Shown one piece after another: positions 1 through 9,153 of a stretch of 64,000 nucleotides of DNA. The stretch's first letter is position 1, and each line of letters opens with the position of its first letter. The notes beneath the pieces were generated by a model. The model worked only from the letters and a program-made list of their open reading frames with translations. It did not search any database and had not been told where the DNA came from. Made by a program: the position numbers and the translations under genes. The stretch comes from Tamlana flava (GTDB taxonomy: Bacteria > Bacteroidota > Bacteroidia > Flavobacteriales > Flavobacteriaceae): contig NZ_JBGGTX010000001.1 of NCBI RefSeq assembly GCF_041287255.1, positions 806,001-870,000 on the forward strand, in the 5' to 3' direction.

Positions 1-927
1 TAAAGCATCTTCAGCGGAATGAATCCCTCCCACACCAATTATTGGGAAAGCTTTATTACTCTTTATGGAAAGATATTTTATAACCCGAGTACTTTTGGCT
101 TTTATGGGCTGGCCACTTAATCCACCATTGCCAATTTCATCAAGCCTTTCTTTTGAAGTTTTTAGTCCGCTTCTGTCGGTTGACGTATTACAGGCAATTA
201 CGCCATCTAGCTTGGTGCTTTTGACCAATTCAACAATTTCGTCCAATTGGTTATTGTTTAAATCTGGTGCTATTTTTAGAAGGATGGGTTTTTGCTTCTC
301 AAAATATTTATTGGCTTTCTGAACTGCCGCTATCAATTCCTCCAAATAATCTTTGTCGTTCAATTTGGCATGGCTCCCAACATTAGGGCAGCTCACATTC
401 AGCACAAAATAATCAACATATGGGTGAAGGGCGTTAAAACATTCCAAATAATCCCTAGTGTAATCTTCGGGTTTTGTATCGGTATTTTTACCAATATTCC
501 CACCAATTATTAGCTTACCTTTATTTTTCTTTAGCTGAACAATAGCAGCTTCCAAACCTTCATTGTTAAACCCCATACGGTTTATAATACCTTGGTCTTC
601 TCTTAGCCTAAACAATCTTTTTTTTACATTTCCAGGTTGGCCTTTCGGGGTTACCGTACCAATTTCAATAAAACCAAAACCAAAATTTTCCAGTTCGTTG
701 TAGAGCACGGCATTTTTGTCGAAACCAGCTGCTAACCCAACTGGATTTTTAAAAGTGAGCCCGAATAAATTTCGCTCCAACCTTTTATCTTCAACCAAAT
801 AAAGACTTCTAAAAATAGCTTGAAATCCAGGGATTTTTGATATGAATTTTATCAGCGAAAATGTGAAATGATGGATTTTTTCTGGGTCAAAGGCGAAAAA
901 TAAAGGGCGAAGTAAAAGTTTATACAT
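1..927 (-). CDS. pyrD: Dihydroorotate dehydrogenase (quinone), 3' end cut by window edge
   Basis: Class 2 dihydroorotate dehydrogenase, the membrane-associated flavoenzyme that oxidises dihydroorotate to orotate with quinone in pyrimidine synthesis. The visible 309 residues begin MYKLLLRPLFFAFDPEKIHH, the amphipathic N-terminal helix typical of class 2 enzymes. They continue with an FMN-site stretch (NPVGLAAGFDKNA), the NVSCPNVG motif with the catalytic-base serine region, KIAPDL and GVGGIHSAEDA. The start at 927 is supported by a TAnnTTTG motif 14 bases upstream. The C-terminus lies beyond base 1, so the frame is incomplete, not broken. pyrE for the next step lies at 8.4 kb, not adjacent. 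Confidence 0.95.
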   Translation of the reverse strand, partial: MYKLLLRPLFFAFDPEKIHHFTFSLIKFISKIPGFQAIFRSLYLVEDKRLERNLFGLTFKNPVGLAAGFDKNAVLYNELENFGFGFIEIGTVTPKGQPGNVKKRLFRLREDQGIINRMGFNNEGLEAAIVQLKKNKGKLIIGGNIGKNTDTKPEDYTRDYLECFNALHPYVDYFVLNVSCPNVGSHAKLNDKDYLEELIAAVQKANKYFEKQKPILLKIAPDLNNNQLDEIVELVKSTKLDGVIACNTSTDRSGLKTSKERLDEIGNGGLSGQPIKAKSTRVIKYLSIKSNKAFPIIGVGGIHSAEDAL

Positions 928-941
928 CAGTATTATTTGTG

Positions 942-972
942 CAAAAATACACCTTATTAAAAAATCAACCAA
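942..972 (-). promoter_or_regulatory. Bacteroidetes-type promoter of pyrD
   Basis: Reading the minus strand, TATTTTTG (949 to 942) matches the TAnnTTTG -7 consensus. A TTG (972 to 970) lies 20 bases further upstream in the place of the -33 element. It sits directly in front of the pyrD start. Confidence 0.55.
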
Positions 973-1040
973 TTACGAAGCTGAAAAAATTTATAATTGT
1001 ATTTTAGAGGTCAAGTAAAGGCTATTAATTTTTCATTTCA

Positions 1041-2288
1041 ATGATTTCAAAAGAACACCTTATAAAACGCTTTATTAGCTACGTTACAATAGATACGGAA
1101 TCTGACCCCAATTCTAAAACCACACCGAGCACAGAAAAACAATGGGATTTGGCAAACAAACTTGCCGAAGAACTCAAAAGCATTGGCATGCAAGAGGTTA
1201 CCATTGATAAAAACGCATACATCATGGCCGCATTGGCGAGCAATGTAAAACACGATGTGCCGACAATTGGTTTTATATCGCATTTTGATACATCGCCAGA
1301 TTTTACAGGAGCCAATGTCAATCCACAAATCATTGAAAAATATAACGGCAAGGACATCATTTTAAATAAAAAGGAAAACATTGTATTATCGCCTGATTAT
1401 TTTGAGGATTTATTGCTGTACAAAGGGCAAACCCTAATCACTACCGATGGCACCACACTTTTAGGAGCGGACGATAAAGCCGGAATTTGTGAAATTGTTT
1501 CAGCTATGGAATATTTAATCAATCACCCAGAAATAAAACACGGGAAAATAAAGGTTGGATTTACACCCGATGAGGAAATTGGGCGTGGTGCGCATCATTT
1601 TGACGTTGAAAAATTTGGAGCGGATTGGGCCTATACCATGGATGGCAGCCAAATTGGGGAATTGGAATATGAAAATTTTAATGCCGCAAGTGCGGTGGTT
1701 AAAATTAAAGGAAAGATTGTGCACCCTGGGTACGCCAAAGGAAAAATGATAAACTCGATGTACATCGCTACAGAATTCATCAATTCATTGCCAAGAATGG
1801 AAACTCCAGAGCATACTGAAGGTTACCAAGGTTTTTTCCACTTACATAATATAAAAGGTGATGTAGAAGAAACGACTTTGCACTACATTATACGAGACCA
1901 TGACAAAGGTCACTTTGAGGCCCGGAAAGAGGTTATGGAAAAATTGACCGCTGAGTTAAACTCACAATATGGCATGGAAATTATTGCAACCGAAATTAAG
2001 GACCAATATTACAACATGCGTGAAAAAATAGAACCCGTTATGCATATTGTTGACATTGCGGAACAAGCCATGAAAGCTGTTGCTGTTGAACCCATTATAA
2101 AAGCCATACGTGGTGGAACGGATGGCTCCCAATTAAGTTATAAAGGTTTACCATGCCCCAATATTTTTGCGGGCGGACATAATTTTCATGGCCGATATGA
2201 ATATGTGTCCGTTGAAAGTATGATTAAGGCTACCGAAGTGATTTGTAAAATTGCTGAGTTGACAGCATTAATAAATTTGGATGATTAA
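1041..2288 (+). CDS. pepT: Peptidase T (tripeptide aminopeptidase)
   Basis: Cytosolic M20-family zinc metallopeptidase that removes N-terminal residues from tripeptides. The 415 residues match the usual family length of about 410. Metal ligands and catalytic residues are visible: H81 and D83 in GFISHFDTS, D144/D145 in LLGADDKAG, E178/E179 in FTPDEEIG, an Asp in YTMDGSQIGELEYENFNAA, and the C-terminal His in FAGGHNFHGRYE. It stands alone, between the divergent pyrD and the convergent pseudouridine synthase, 12 bases from the latter's stop codon. Confidence 0.95.
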   Translation: MISKEHLIKRFISYVTIDTESDPNSKTTPSTEKQWDLANKLAEELKSIGMQEVTIDKNAYIMAALASNVKHDVPTIGFISHFDTSPDFTGANVNPQIIEKYNGKDIILNKKENIVLSPDYFEDLLLYKGQTLITTDGTTLLGADDKAGICEIVSAMEYLINHPEIKHGKIKVGFTPDEEIGRGAHHFDVEKFGADWAYTMDGSQIGELEYENFNAASAVVKIKGKIVHPGYAKGKMINSMYIATEFINSLPRMETPEHTEGYQGFFHLHNIKGDVEETTLHYIIRDHDKGHFEARKEVMEKLTAELNSQYGMEIIATEIKDQYYNMREKIEPVMHIVDIAEQAMKAVAVEPIIKAIRGGTDGSQLSYKGLPCPNIFAGGHNFHGRYEYVSVESMIKATEVICKIAELTALINLDD

Positions 2289-2300
2289 TTAAACCAAAAG

Positions 2301-3341
2301 CTACTCCATGTCTTGGTGTTTGGCATAGTTTCGCCATTTTTCAATGCATTCCAGCATGTCCTCGGGAATTGGGGTTTCAAAAGACATAAACTTACCTGTT
2401 TTGGGGTGCGTAAAACCCAATGTTTTGGCATGTAACGCTTGACGTGGCAAGACCTTAAAACAATTTTCTACAAACTGTTTGTATTTGGTGAAGGTGGTTC
2501 CCTTTAAAACTTTGTCACCGCCATATCGTTCGTCATTAAAAAGGGTATGCCCAATATGCTTCATGTGCACACGTATTTGATGGGTACGACCTGTTTCCAA
2601 TTTACAAGAAACCAGCGTAACATAGCCCAAACGCTCCAAAACTTTATAATGGGTTACGGCAGGTTTGCCTTTATCGGACTCATCATCTAAAAAAACGGTG
2701 TTTTGTAATCGGTTTTTAGGATGGCGCCCAATGTTGCCTTCAACCTTACCTTGGTCTTCTTCAATATTTCCCCATACCAAAGCAACGTATTCGCGCTCAC
2801 TAGTCTTTTCAGCAAACTGCAAAGACAAACGGTTCATGGCATGTTCGGTTTTGGCCACCACCAAAAGTCCGCTAGTGTCCTTATCAATTCTGTGCACCAA
2901 TCCGGGGCGCTCGCTTGAATTGTTTGGAAGATTATCAAATCTGTAAATCAGTCCGTTTATCAATGTTCCAGAATAATTTCCATGACCTGGGTGTACCACC
3001 ATTCCCGCAGGTTTGTTAACAACCAAGAGTTGGTCATCTTCATAAACCACATCAATATCAATGTTTTCGCCAACCAATAAATTTTCATGTGGTGGATGGG
3101 CGAACAGTACCCTAATATCATCGTTCGGTTTTACCTTGTAGTTTGATTTTACGGGTGTACCGTTCACAAAAACACTTCCATTTTTAGCCGCTGCCTGAAT
3201 TTTGTTTCGTGTGGCATTTTCAACAAAATTCATCAAATATTTATCAATGCGAAGTGGCTTTTGTCCCTTTTCTACGGTAAAGGCATGATGCTCATAGAGG
3301 TCGCTTTCTTCATCTGGTAATTCAGGCGTGTAGTCCTCCAT
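2301..3341 (-). CDS. rluD: RluD-family 23S rRNA pseudouridine synthase
   Basis: Pseudouridine synthase of the RluA/RluD family, expected to modify uridines in large-subunit rRNA. An N-terminal S4 RNA-binding domain (about residues 28-75, LRIDKYLMNF to GSVFVNG) is followed by the catalytic domain. Its signature GLVHRIDKDTSGLLVVAK carries the catalytic Asp at 153. The later GRTHQIRVHMKHIGH segment is also characteristic. At 346 aa it has a normal length. It lies 2 bases downstream of the PASTA-protein gene and is surely co-transcribed with it. Exact target uridines cannot be read from sequence, so the symbol rests on family resemblance. Confidence 0.9.
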   Translation of the reverse strand: MEDYTPELPDEESDLYEHHAFTVEKGQKPLRIDKYLMNFVENATRNKIQAAAKNGSVFVNGTPVKSNYKVKPNDDIRVLFAHPPHENLLVGENIDIDVVYEDDQLLVVNKPAGMVVHPGHGNYSGTLINGLIYRFDNLPNNSSERPGLVHRIDKDTSGLLVVAKTEHAMNRLSLQFAEKTSEREYVALVWGNIEEDQGKVEGNIGRHPKNRLQNTVFLDDESDKGKPAVTHYKVLERLGYVTLVSCKLETGRTHQIRVHMKHIGHTLFNDERYGGDKVLKGTTFTKYKQFVENCFKVLPRQALHAKTLGFTHPKTGKFMSFETPIPEDMLECIEKWRNYAKHQDME

Positions 3342-3343
3342 TT

Positions 3344-3901
3344 TTATGGTCTATTTCCATTACCAAGCACCAAATCTATCTTTGAGGTTTTGGCCAATTT
3401 ATCACCAGCTTCAATTCTTTTACCCTCGTGGTAAAGCTTAAGCACCATATCCTTTCCAATGTTGTCCTCGTAGCTTATTTTACCCACCTTAAAACCCAAA
3501 GCTTCCAAAGTTGGCTTTACTTGCCTAAATGTTTGGTCTATTAAACCATCAGGAACCCTTATTTTTCGATAGCCCGATGGATTTAAGGTAATATATATTT
3601 TTCGGTCTTCCTTAACTTTTGTACCTGCCAAAGGCTCCTGCTCTATTACCGAAAACTTGGGGTAATCGGGGTTATAATTGGCTGAATCTTGAATTTTCAT
3701 GACCAAATTGTTCTGCTCCAATTCAATTTCTGCCACATTAATAGATTTTCCCTTTAAATCGGGCACCGTTTCAAATTCACCGTGATTAGTGGTAATGTTT
3801 AACCATTTCAAAATAAAAAAACCTAAAACCACAGTAGCCACAACGGCCAATAAAATTTGTTTCAAAAAAGTTTTACTGGTAAGGAATTTTATGATGCTCA
3901 T
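3344..3901 (-). CDS. Membrane-anchored PASTA-domain protein
   Basis: A short single-pass membrane protein of 185 aa. One transmembrane segment lies near residues 14-32 (LKQILLAVVATVVLGFFILKW). Two PASTA repeats follow, about 42-110 (FETVPDLKGK...IYITLNP) and 113-180 (YRKIRVPDGL...IDLVLG). PASTA domains usually bind peptidoglycan fragments or muropeptides in Ser/Thr kinases and penicillin-binding proteins, but no kinase or transpeptidase domain is attached here. It precedes rluD by 2 bases and is divergent from ddl (D-Ala-D-Ala ligase), which fits a cell-wall role by inference. The biological role is unknown. Confidence 0.85.
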   Translation of the reverse strand: MSIIKFLTSKTFLKQILLAVVATVVLGFFILKWLNITTNHGEFETVPDLKGKSINVAEIELEQNNLVMKIQDSANYNPDYPKFSVIEQEPLAGTKVKEDRKIYITLNPSGYRKIRVPDGLIDQTFRQVKPTLEALGFKVGKISYEDNIGKDMVLKLYHEGKRIEAGDKLAKTSKIDLVLGNGNRP

Positions 3902-4040
3902 TTGACGTATTTTCGATTAGGCAAATATATAAAAACAGAACTGTTTTTTCTTTTGCAATATATATGATATTTTAGCTTAAGTTATTATTAACTAAGTATA
4001 GACACGTTTTATTGTTGGTTTTAGAATTACAAAATTTTAA

Positions 4041-5012
4041 ATGAAGAATATTGCCATTATAATGGGAGGCTATTCCAGTGAATTCCAGATATCACTGAAA
4101 AGCGGAAATGTGGTTTACGAAACCCTTGATACCTCAAAATACAAAGCTTACCGAATTCATATTTTTAAACATAAATGGGTGTATGTTGATGAAAATGAGA
4201 ATGAATACCCGATTGACAGAAACGATTTTTCAGTTAGCGTAGACAACCAAAAAATCACTTTCGATTGTGTGTTTAATGCCATCCACGGTTCTCCCGGTGA
4301 AGATGGTTTTATGCAGGGCTATTTCAAATTATTGAATATTCCACATACCAGTTGCGACATGTACCAAGCTAGTTTAACCTTCAACAAACGTGACTGCTTG
4401 AGCGTTTTAAAACCATATGGCATAAAAACGGCAGAATCTTTTTATTTGAATTTAGGAGACGAAGTGAATGAGGACAACATTATTGCCAAAGTAGGCCTAC
4501 CGTGCTTTGTTAAAGCCAATAAAGCAGGTAGTAGTTTTGGTGTTAGCAAAGTGCATAAAAAGGAGGATCTTCAAAATGCCATAAATGTTGCTTTCAAAGA
4601 GGATGATGAAATTATAATTGAGTCGTTTTTAGACGGTACCGAAGTTTCTGTTGGTGTTATAACCTATAAAGGTAAAACCAAGGTGTTGCCGATTACTGAA
4701 ATAGTTTCTGAAAATGATTTTTTCGATTATGAAGCCAAGTATTTTGGAAAATCGCAAGAAATAACGCCTGCTAGATTGACCAAAGAGCAAGAAGTTAAAG
4801 TAACCGCCGAAGCCAAAAAAGTTTACAAAGTTTTGAAAATGAAAGGCTTTAGCCGAAGCGAGTTTATTTTTAAAAATGGAGAGCCACACTTACTGGAAGT
4901 AAATACCGTTCCTGGATTAACACGAGAAAGTATTTTACCGCAACAAGCAGCAGCCGCAAACATTACTTTGGTAGAATTATTCAATAATGCCATTGATGAA
5001 GCTTTGAAATAA
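4041..5012 (+). CDS. ddl: D-alanine--D-alanine ligase
   Basis: ATP-grasp ligase that makes the D-Ala-D-Ala dipeptide for peptidoglycan in the cytosol. Recognisable segments run in order: the N-terminal IIMGGYSSEF, HGSPGEDGFMQGYF, the ATP-grasp stretch PCFVKANKAGSSFGVSKV, and the C-terminal LLEVNTVPGLTRESILPQQA with the Mg-binding Glu/Asn and the dipeptide-site residues. Length 323 aa is within the family range. It starts a co-directional run with coaD (18-base gap) and is divergent from the PASTA protein. Confidence 0.95.
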   Translation: MKNIAIIMGGYSSEFQISLKSGNVVYETLDTSKYKAYRIHIFKHKWVYVDENENEYPIDRNDFSVSVDNQKITFDCVFNAIHGSPGEDGFMQGYFKLLNIPHTSCDMYQASLTFNKRDCLSVLKPYGIKTAESFYLNLGDEVNEDNIIAKVGLPCFVKANKAGSSFGVSKVHKKEDLQNAINVAFKEDDEIIIESFLDGTEVSVGVITYKGKTKVLPITEIVSENDFFDYEAKYFGKSQEITPARLTKEQEVKVTAEAKKVYKVLKMKGFSRSEFIFKNGEPHLLEVNTVPGLTRESILPQQAAAANITLVELFNNAIDEALK

Positions 5013-5030
5013 AAGTTGTAATTTTAAATT

Positions 5031-5486
5031 ATGAAACGCGCGATATTTCCTGGGTCTTTTGACCCATTAACCTTGGGGCACTACGATATCATAAAACGTG
5101 GTATAACGCTTTTTGATGAAATCATCGTGGCTATTGGTATTAATGCAGATAAAAAATACATGTTTTCGCTTGAGGAAAGGCAGCAATTCATTGAAGATGC
5201 TTTTAAAGAAGAACCCAATGTTAAAGTTATGGCCTATGAAGGCTTAACCGTTGATTTCTGCAAAAACATCGGTGTTCAATTTATTCTACGGGGACTAAGA
5301 AATCCGGCAGATTTTGAGTTTGAAAAAGCTATTGCACATACCAACAGAAGCCTTTCGGAAATTGAAACCGTATTTCTCTTAACCTCGGCAAAAACGTCTT
5401 ATATAGCGTCTTCCATTGTTCGGGATGTTATTAGAAATAATGGTGATTACACCAAGTTGGTTCCTGGTAGTGTTAGGGTAAAGTAA
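5031..5486 (+). CDS. coaD: Phosphopantetheine adenylyltransferase
   Basis: Nucleotidyltransferase catalysing the penultimate step of coenzyme A synthesis (4'-phosphopantetheine + ATP to dephospho-CoA). The 151 residues start with FPGSFDPLTLGHYDII, which contains the T/HxGH nucleotide-binding motif (TLGH, residues 14-17). The characteristic ILRGLRNPADFEFE and SYIASSIVRDVIRN segments follow. It lies 18 bases after ddl and directly before the HEAT-like gene, probably one transcript. Confidence 0.95.
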   Translation: MKRAIFPGSFDPLTLGHYDIIKRGITLFDEIIVAIGINADKKYMFSLEERQQFIEDAFKEEPNVKVMAYEGLTVDFCKNIGVQFILRGLRNPADFEFEKAIAHTNRSLSEIETVFLLTSAKTSYIASSIVRDVIRNNGDYTKLVPGSVRVK

Positions 5487-5544
5487 TTTGATTGTAACAT
5501 TTTTAAGGTATGACATACCTATATATAGGTTACAATTCTTCTTT

Positions 5545-5991
5545 ATGTTCCACCAAATTACATATTTACTTTTTAAACTGAACCTTATTCAGCCTTCTGA
5601 AAGTACCATAAACTTTTGGACTCATTATGGGCATGTTGAAAAACTTGAATATGCAGTAACTAACGGCAATTACAAAACCAGAAAATTGGCTGCTGAAGGC
5701 TTAGAAGTTGTTGGCAAAGCTTCCTCCATTCCTGTGTTACTAAAATGTATTGATGACAAAGTTCAAAACGTTTCTATTGCAGCCCTAAATACTTTGGAAA
5801 GTATTGGAGCGGAGAATGAACTTATAAAAACCGTTCTGAAAAAACGATTTAATTGGGCGAACGAAGTACGTAAAAAACAAGCCAAGTTTGAAGCCAGTAA
5901 AGGCCGAAAATACAATATTTACCGTTGGGAACGAGCCAGCAAAAAATCGTTTGATCGCGTTAAGGAACAACTCAAAAAACCGATCCGCTAG
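5545..5991 (+). CDS. HEAT-repeat-like protein of unknown function
   Basis: A small basic protein of 149 aa from the ATG at 5545. A longer reading from a TTG at 5488 would add 19 residues and start one base after the coaD stop. The middle third (about GHVEKLEYAVTNG to LESIGAENEL) has paired helices resembling HEAT/armadillo repeats, including KLAAEGLEVVGKASSIPVLL and VSIAALNTLESIG. The tail is strongly basic (KKRFNWANEVRKKQAKFEASKGRK). No enzyme motif is seen. The function is unknown; a scaffold or binding role is only inferred from the repeat type. Confidence 0.7.
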   Translation: MFHQITYLLFKLNLIQPSESTINFWTHYGHVEKLEYAVTNGNYKTRKLAAEGLEVVGKASSIPVLLKCIDDKVQNVSIAALNTLESIGAENELIKTVLKKRFNWANEVRKKQAKFEASKGRKYNIYRWERASKKSFDRVKEQLKKPIR

Positions 5992-6023
5992 TTGCTAGTA
6001 GTTAGTGACCAACAACTAAAAAG

Positions 6024-7637
6024 CTAAAACTTATATTCCGAAAGCCCTTTAGTAAACGCTTCTGGGTTTTCGACCAAATGATAGCGTGGGTCATCAATAT
6101 CTTCAACAATCACTTCCCTAAATTTCGGACTTGATTTATAAAGCAACACCTTGCAATCTTCGCTCAAGTGTTTTAATTTGATTTGCTTACCTGCTTCTTC
6201 GTATTTATTCACCAAATTAAAAATGGCTTCAATGGCCGAATGGTCGCTAACCCTAGATTCAACAAAATCAACTTCAACTTTGTCGGGGTCGTTTTTAACA
6301 TCAAACTTTTCATTAAAAGCTATTATAGAACCAAAAAATAATGGTCCCCAAATTTCATAAACCTTAGTACCATCTTCTTTCATGCGTTTTCTTGCACGAA
6401 TTCGTTTTGCGTTTTCCCAAGAAAACACTAAAGCACTAATAATGACACCAGCAATTACAGCAATGGCCAGATCGAAAACAACCGTTAAAGCTGAAACAGC
6501 AACCAAAACAATAACATCGCTTAATGGGATTTTATTCAAAATTCTAAAACTACTCCAAGCAAATGTGCCAATAACCACCATAAACATCACACCAACCAAT
6601 GCTGCAATAGGTACTTGCTCAATATAGGTTGACGCAAAAAGAATGAACATTAAAAGTAAAACCGCTGCAACTATTCCGGATAGTCTGGTTCTACCGCCCG
6701 ATTTAATATTGATTAAAGATTGGCCAATCATGGCGCAACCACCCATTCCACCAAAAAAACCAGTAACAATATTTGCACCTCCTTGAGCCAGACATTCTCT
6801 ATTGGCATTACCTCGGGTTTCGGTTAGCTCATCTACCAAATTTAAGGTCATTAGAGATTCTATTAAACCAATGGCAGCAAGTATTAAGGCATAGGGACCA
6901 ATAAACGATAAGGTTTCCATATTAAAAGGTACTTTGCTAAAAATGTCTGTTTGGAATTGAGGCAAACCACCTTCCAATCCAGAACCACCACCATCACGAA
7001 TAAAACTGCCCACCGTTGCCACATCCAACTTTCCAAAAATCACAATAGCAGAAACCACGAGAATACCTATTAATGCCTCCGGCAACTTTTTATTAAGTTT
7101 TGGCAACCCGAACATGATTCCCATGGTTAAGGCAACTAGACCAAGCATCGTCCATAATTGGGTGCCTGAAAACCAATCGCCAATGGCATCTTTAAACATA
7201 TTCAATTGGGATAGAAATATAACAATGGCTAACCCATTTACAAAGCCCATCATTACAGGATGCGGAATTAATCTAACAAACTTACCCAACTTAAAAACAC
7301 CCGCCATCATTTGGATAACCCCCATGAGAATTACTGTTGCGAATAGATAATATAGACCTAATTGCTCATTGGGTTCACCCATAGCATTACCTTCTGCCAC
7401 TAAATTTACCATAACTACAGCAAGAGCTCCTGTGGCACCGCTAATCATACCTGGACGACCACCAAAAATTGACGTAATCAAGCCAATCATAAAAGCAGCA
7501 TATAATCCAACCAACGGATCTACACCTGCAACAAAAGCAAATGCAACTGCCTCAGGAACAAGCGCTAAGGCAACTGTAATTCCACTTAAAATATCGTCTT
7601 TGGCATTGGCGGCACGCTTTCTAATAAAATCAGTCAT
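6024..7637 (-). CDS. SulP-family anion transporter with STAS domain
   Basis: Inner-membrane SLC26/SulP transporter of 537 aa. The N-terminal half holds multiple hydrophobic helices beginning DDILSGITVALALVPEAVAFAFVAGVDPLVGLYAAF, the classic SulP signature region, and GGMGGCAMIGQSLINIKSGG is another family hallmark. A cytoplasmic STAS domain occupies about residues 420-537 (IWGPLFFGSIIAFNEKFD onward). The substrate (sulfate, bicarbonate or another anion) cannot be decided. The start at MTDFIRK (7637) is preferred over an upstream in-frame ATG at 7685, because a promoter with TAnnTTTG lies at 7656-7663, between the two. Confidence 0.9.
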   Translation of the reverse strand: MTDFIRKRAANAKDDILSGITVALALVPEAVAFAFVAGVDPLVGLYAAFMIGLITSIFGGRPGMISGATGALAVVMVNLVAEGNAMGEPNEQLGLYYLFATVILMGVIQMMAGVFKLGKFVRLIPHPVMMGFVNGLAIVIFLSQLNMFKDAIGDWFSGTQLWTMLGLVALTMGIMFGLPKLNKKLPEALIGILVVSAIVIFGKLDVATVGSFIRDGGGSGLEGGLPQFQTDIFSKVPFNMETLSFIGPYALILAAIGLIESLMTLNLVDELTETRGNANRECLAQGGANIVTGFFGGMGGCAMIGQSLINIKSGGRTRLSGIVAAVLLLMFILFASTYIEQVPIAALVGVMFMVVIGTFAWSSFRILNKIPLSDVIVLVAVSALTVVFDLAIAVIAGVIISALVFSWENAKRIRARKRMKEDGTKVYEIWGPLFFGSIIAFNEKFDVKNDPDKVEVDFVESRVSDHSAIEAIFNLVNKYEEAGKQIKLKHLSEDCKVLLYKSSPKFREVIVEDIDDPRYHLVENPEAFTKGLSEYKF

Positions 7638-7655
7638 GGTATTTTTTTGAAGGTG

Positions 7656-7685
7656 CAAATTTACAGTTAATATATTGCCCCACAA
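7656..7685 (-). promoter_or_regulatory. Promoter of the SulP gene, full TTG-N19-TAnnTTTG match
   Basis: On the minus strand TTG (7685 to 7683) is followed after exactly 19 bases by TAAATTTG (7663 to 7656). This fits both elements of the Bacteroidetes housekeeping promoter consensus. It decides the SulP start at 7637. Confidence 0.7.
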
Positions 7686-7717
7686 GATTAACCATGGAAA
7701 ATTAAGCGTCTATAATT

Positions 7718-8299
7718 TTAAATAAGAAGTTTGATGTTGGCATAAGAATTTTCAAGTGCATCTTCAATCTGGGCAGTATTAAGCCATTCTACCTTGGTAA
7801 TACCTTCTTCTTCTTGGGCGTATAGGTTGCCATCAAAACTGGTTTTCATTTCAAACCAATAGGTTATTTTTATTTTGTAGCGTCCATTGCGCTTAAAAAT
7901 ATGATAAGTAGTTTCCAAAGGTTTTGTTATCTCCAAACCAGCAACGCCTGTTTCTTCAGTCACTTCCCTTATAGCAGTCTTTTCAATGCTTTCGCGACGC
8001 TCGGCCTTTCCTTTTGGCAAATCCCATTTATCATTTCTGTAGATGAACAGCACTTCCCCACGAGAATTATAAACCTTGCCCCCTCCAGCAACCACATTGG
8101 GCAACTTCTTTAAAAACCTTTTTAATAATTTATCTTTGTTTTTATGAATAAGGCGAATCTCCTCTAATGACCCATTATTCAACTTCCTTATAACCCTCCT
8201 CAGATTTACTGTTTTAAGCAAATAGTTTTTAAAGTTAGTTTCCTTTTCTACTTCTGTAGTTAAAACTATTGGCTTATCTCCTACAAAAACTTTGTACAT
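7718..8299 (-). CDS. NUDIX hydrolase
   Basis: A 193-residue NUDIX protein. The Nudix box GKAERRESIEKTAIREVTEETGV matches Gx5Ex7REUxEExGU, so a pyrophosphohydrolase acting on a nucleoside diphosphate derivative is expected. The N-terminal 70 residues (MYKVFVGDKPIVLTTE...) form an extension outside the core fold. The core begins about residue 70 with VVAGGGKVYNSRGEVLFIYR. The substrate is not predictable. It is divergent from pyrE. Confidence 0.88.
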   Translation of the reverse strand: MYKVFVGDKPIVLTTEVEKETNFKNYLLKTVNLRRVIRKLNNGSLEEIRLIHKNKDKLLKRFLKKLPNVVAGGGKVYNSRGEVLFIYRNDKWDLPKGKAERRESIEKTAIREVTEETGVAGLEITKPLETTYHIFKRNGRYKIKITYWFEMKTSFDGNLYAQEEEGITKVEWLNTAQIEDALENSYANIKLLI

Positions 8300-8434
8300 G
8301 TTCGCTATCTGTTATCGCATTCAATAGGGTAAAAATATCATTTTTAGGTTCAAACTGTGCACTGTTAAAAAATTATTTTTTAATTCAACCTTTTACTACA
8401 TCATAAAATTAAATTAATGCTTAATTTTACCCAC

Positions 8435-9079
8435 ATGATTTTTAACAAAGAAACAGCCAAAAAAACTGCCGAAGTTTTATTGCAAATCAATGCCATAAAA
8501 CTCAGTCCTAAAGAACCTTTTACTTGGGCTTCCGGGTGGAAATCGCCAATTTATTGTGACAATAGAATTGTATTATCCTTTCCTCCTATTCGAAATTACA
8601 TTCGTGAAACCATGGGTAAACATATTGAAAGACAATATGGGAAACCTGATGCTATTGCCGGTGTTGCCACTGGAGCTATTGGCATAGGTATGTTGGTTGC
8701 TGAATATTTAGGATTGCCATTCATTTATGTTCGCCCCGATGCCAAAGGTCACGGTCGTAAGAATCAAATTGAAGGCTTTATTGAAAGCGGGCAAAATGTT
8801 GTTGTGGTTGAAGATTTGATTAGCACCGGAAAAAGTAGCTTGAATGCTGTAAAAGCGCTTAAAGATGCAGGTATAAAGGTAAAAGGTATGGTTGCGATTT
8901 TTACTTACGGTTTTGATGTAGCTGCCGAAAACTTTAAAAAGGAAAATGTTTTGCTTCACACTTTGAGCAATTACGAAAGTTTACTGGAAGAAGCTTTGGA
9001 AACCAATTATATCTCGCAAAAGGAAGTGGTAACTTTGTCTGAATGGAATTCCAATCCAAGTGAATGGAACGCTAATTGA
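8435..9079 (+). CDS. pyrE: Orotate phosphoribosyltransferase
   Basis: Transfers phosphoribose from PRPP to orotate to form OMP. The PRPP-binding loop is visible as VVVVEDLISTGKSS, and the substrate-binding region as PFTWASGWKSPIYCDNR. The family's usual start is MIFNKETAKK, so 8435 is chosen (214 aa). An in-frame ATG at 8417 would add six residues. The protein has normal length. It is followed after 74 bases by an SRPBCC protein gene. Confidence 0.94.
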   Translation: MIFNKETAKKTAEVLLQINAIKLSPKEPFTWASGWKSPIYCDNRIVLSFPPIRNYIRETMGKHIERQYGKPDAIAGVATGAIGIGMLVAEYLGLPFIYVRPDAKGHGRKNQIEGFIESGQNVVVVEDLISTGKSSLNAVKALKDAGIKVKGMVAIFTYGFDVAAENFKKENVLLHTLSNYESLLEEALETNYISQKEVVTLSEWNSNPSEWNAN

Positions 9080-9153
9080 TATACTTTAATGCTCGCTATT
9101 AAGCTGTTAAGTCGAAAAACTAGGCAACTAAATAAAAAAACAACTTAATTATA

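Noticed and set aside
65..513. Two short plus-strand frames at the left edge
   Set aside because: The minus strand encodes a continuous, well-conserved dihydroorotate dehydrogenase across the same bases.
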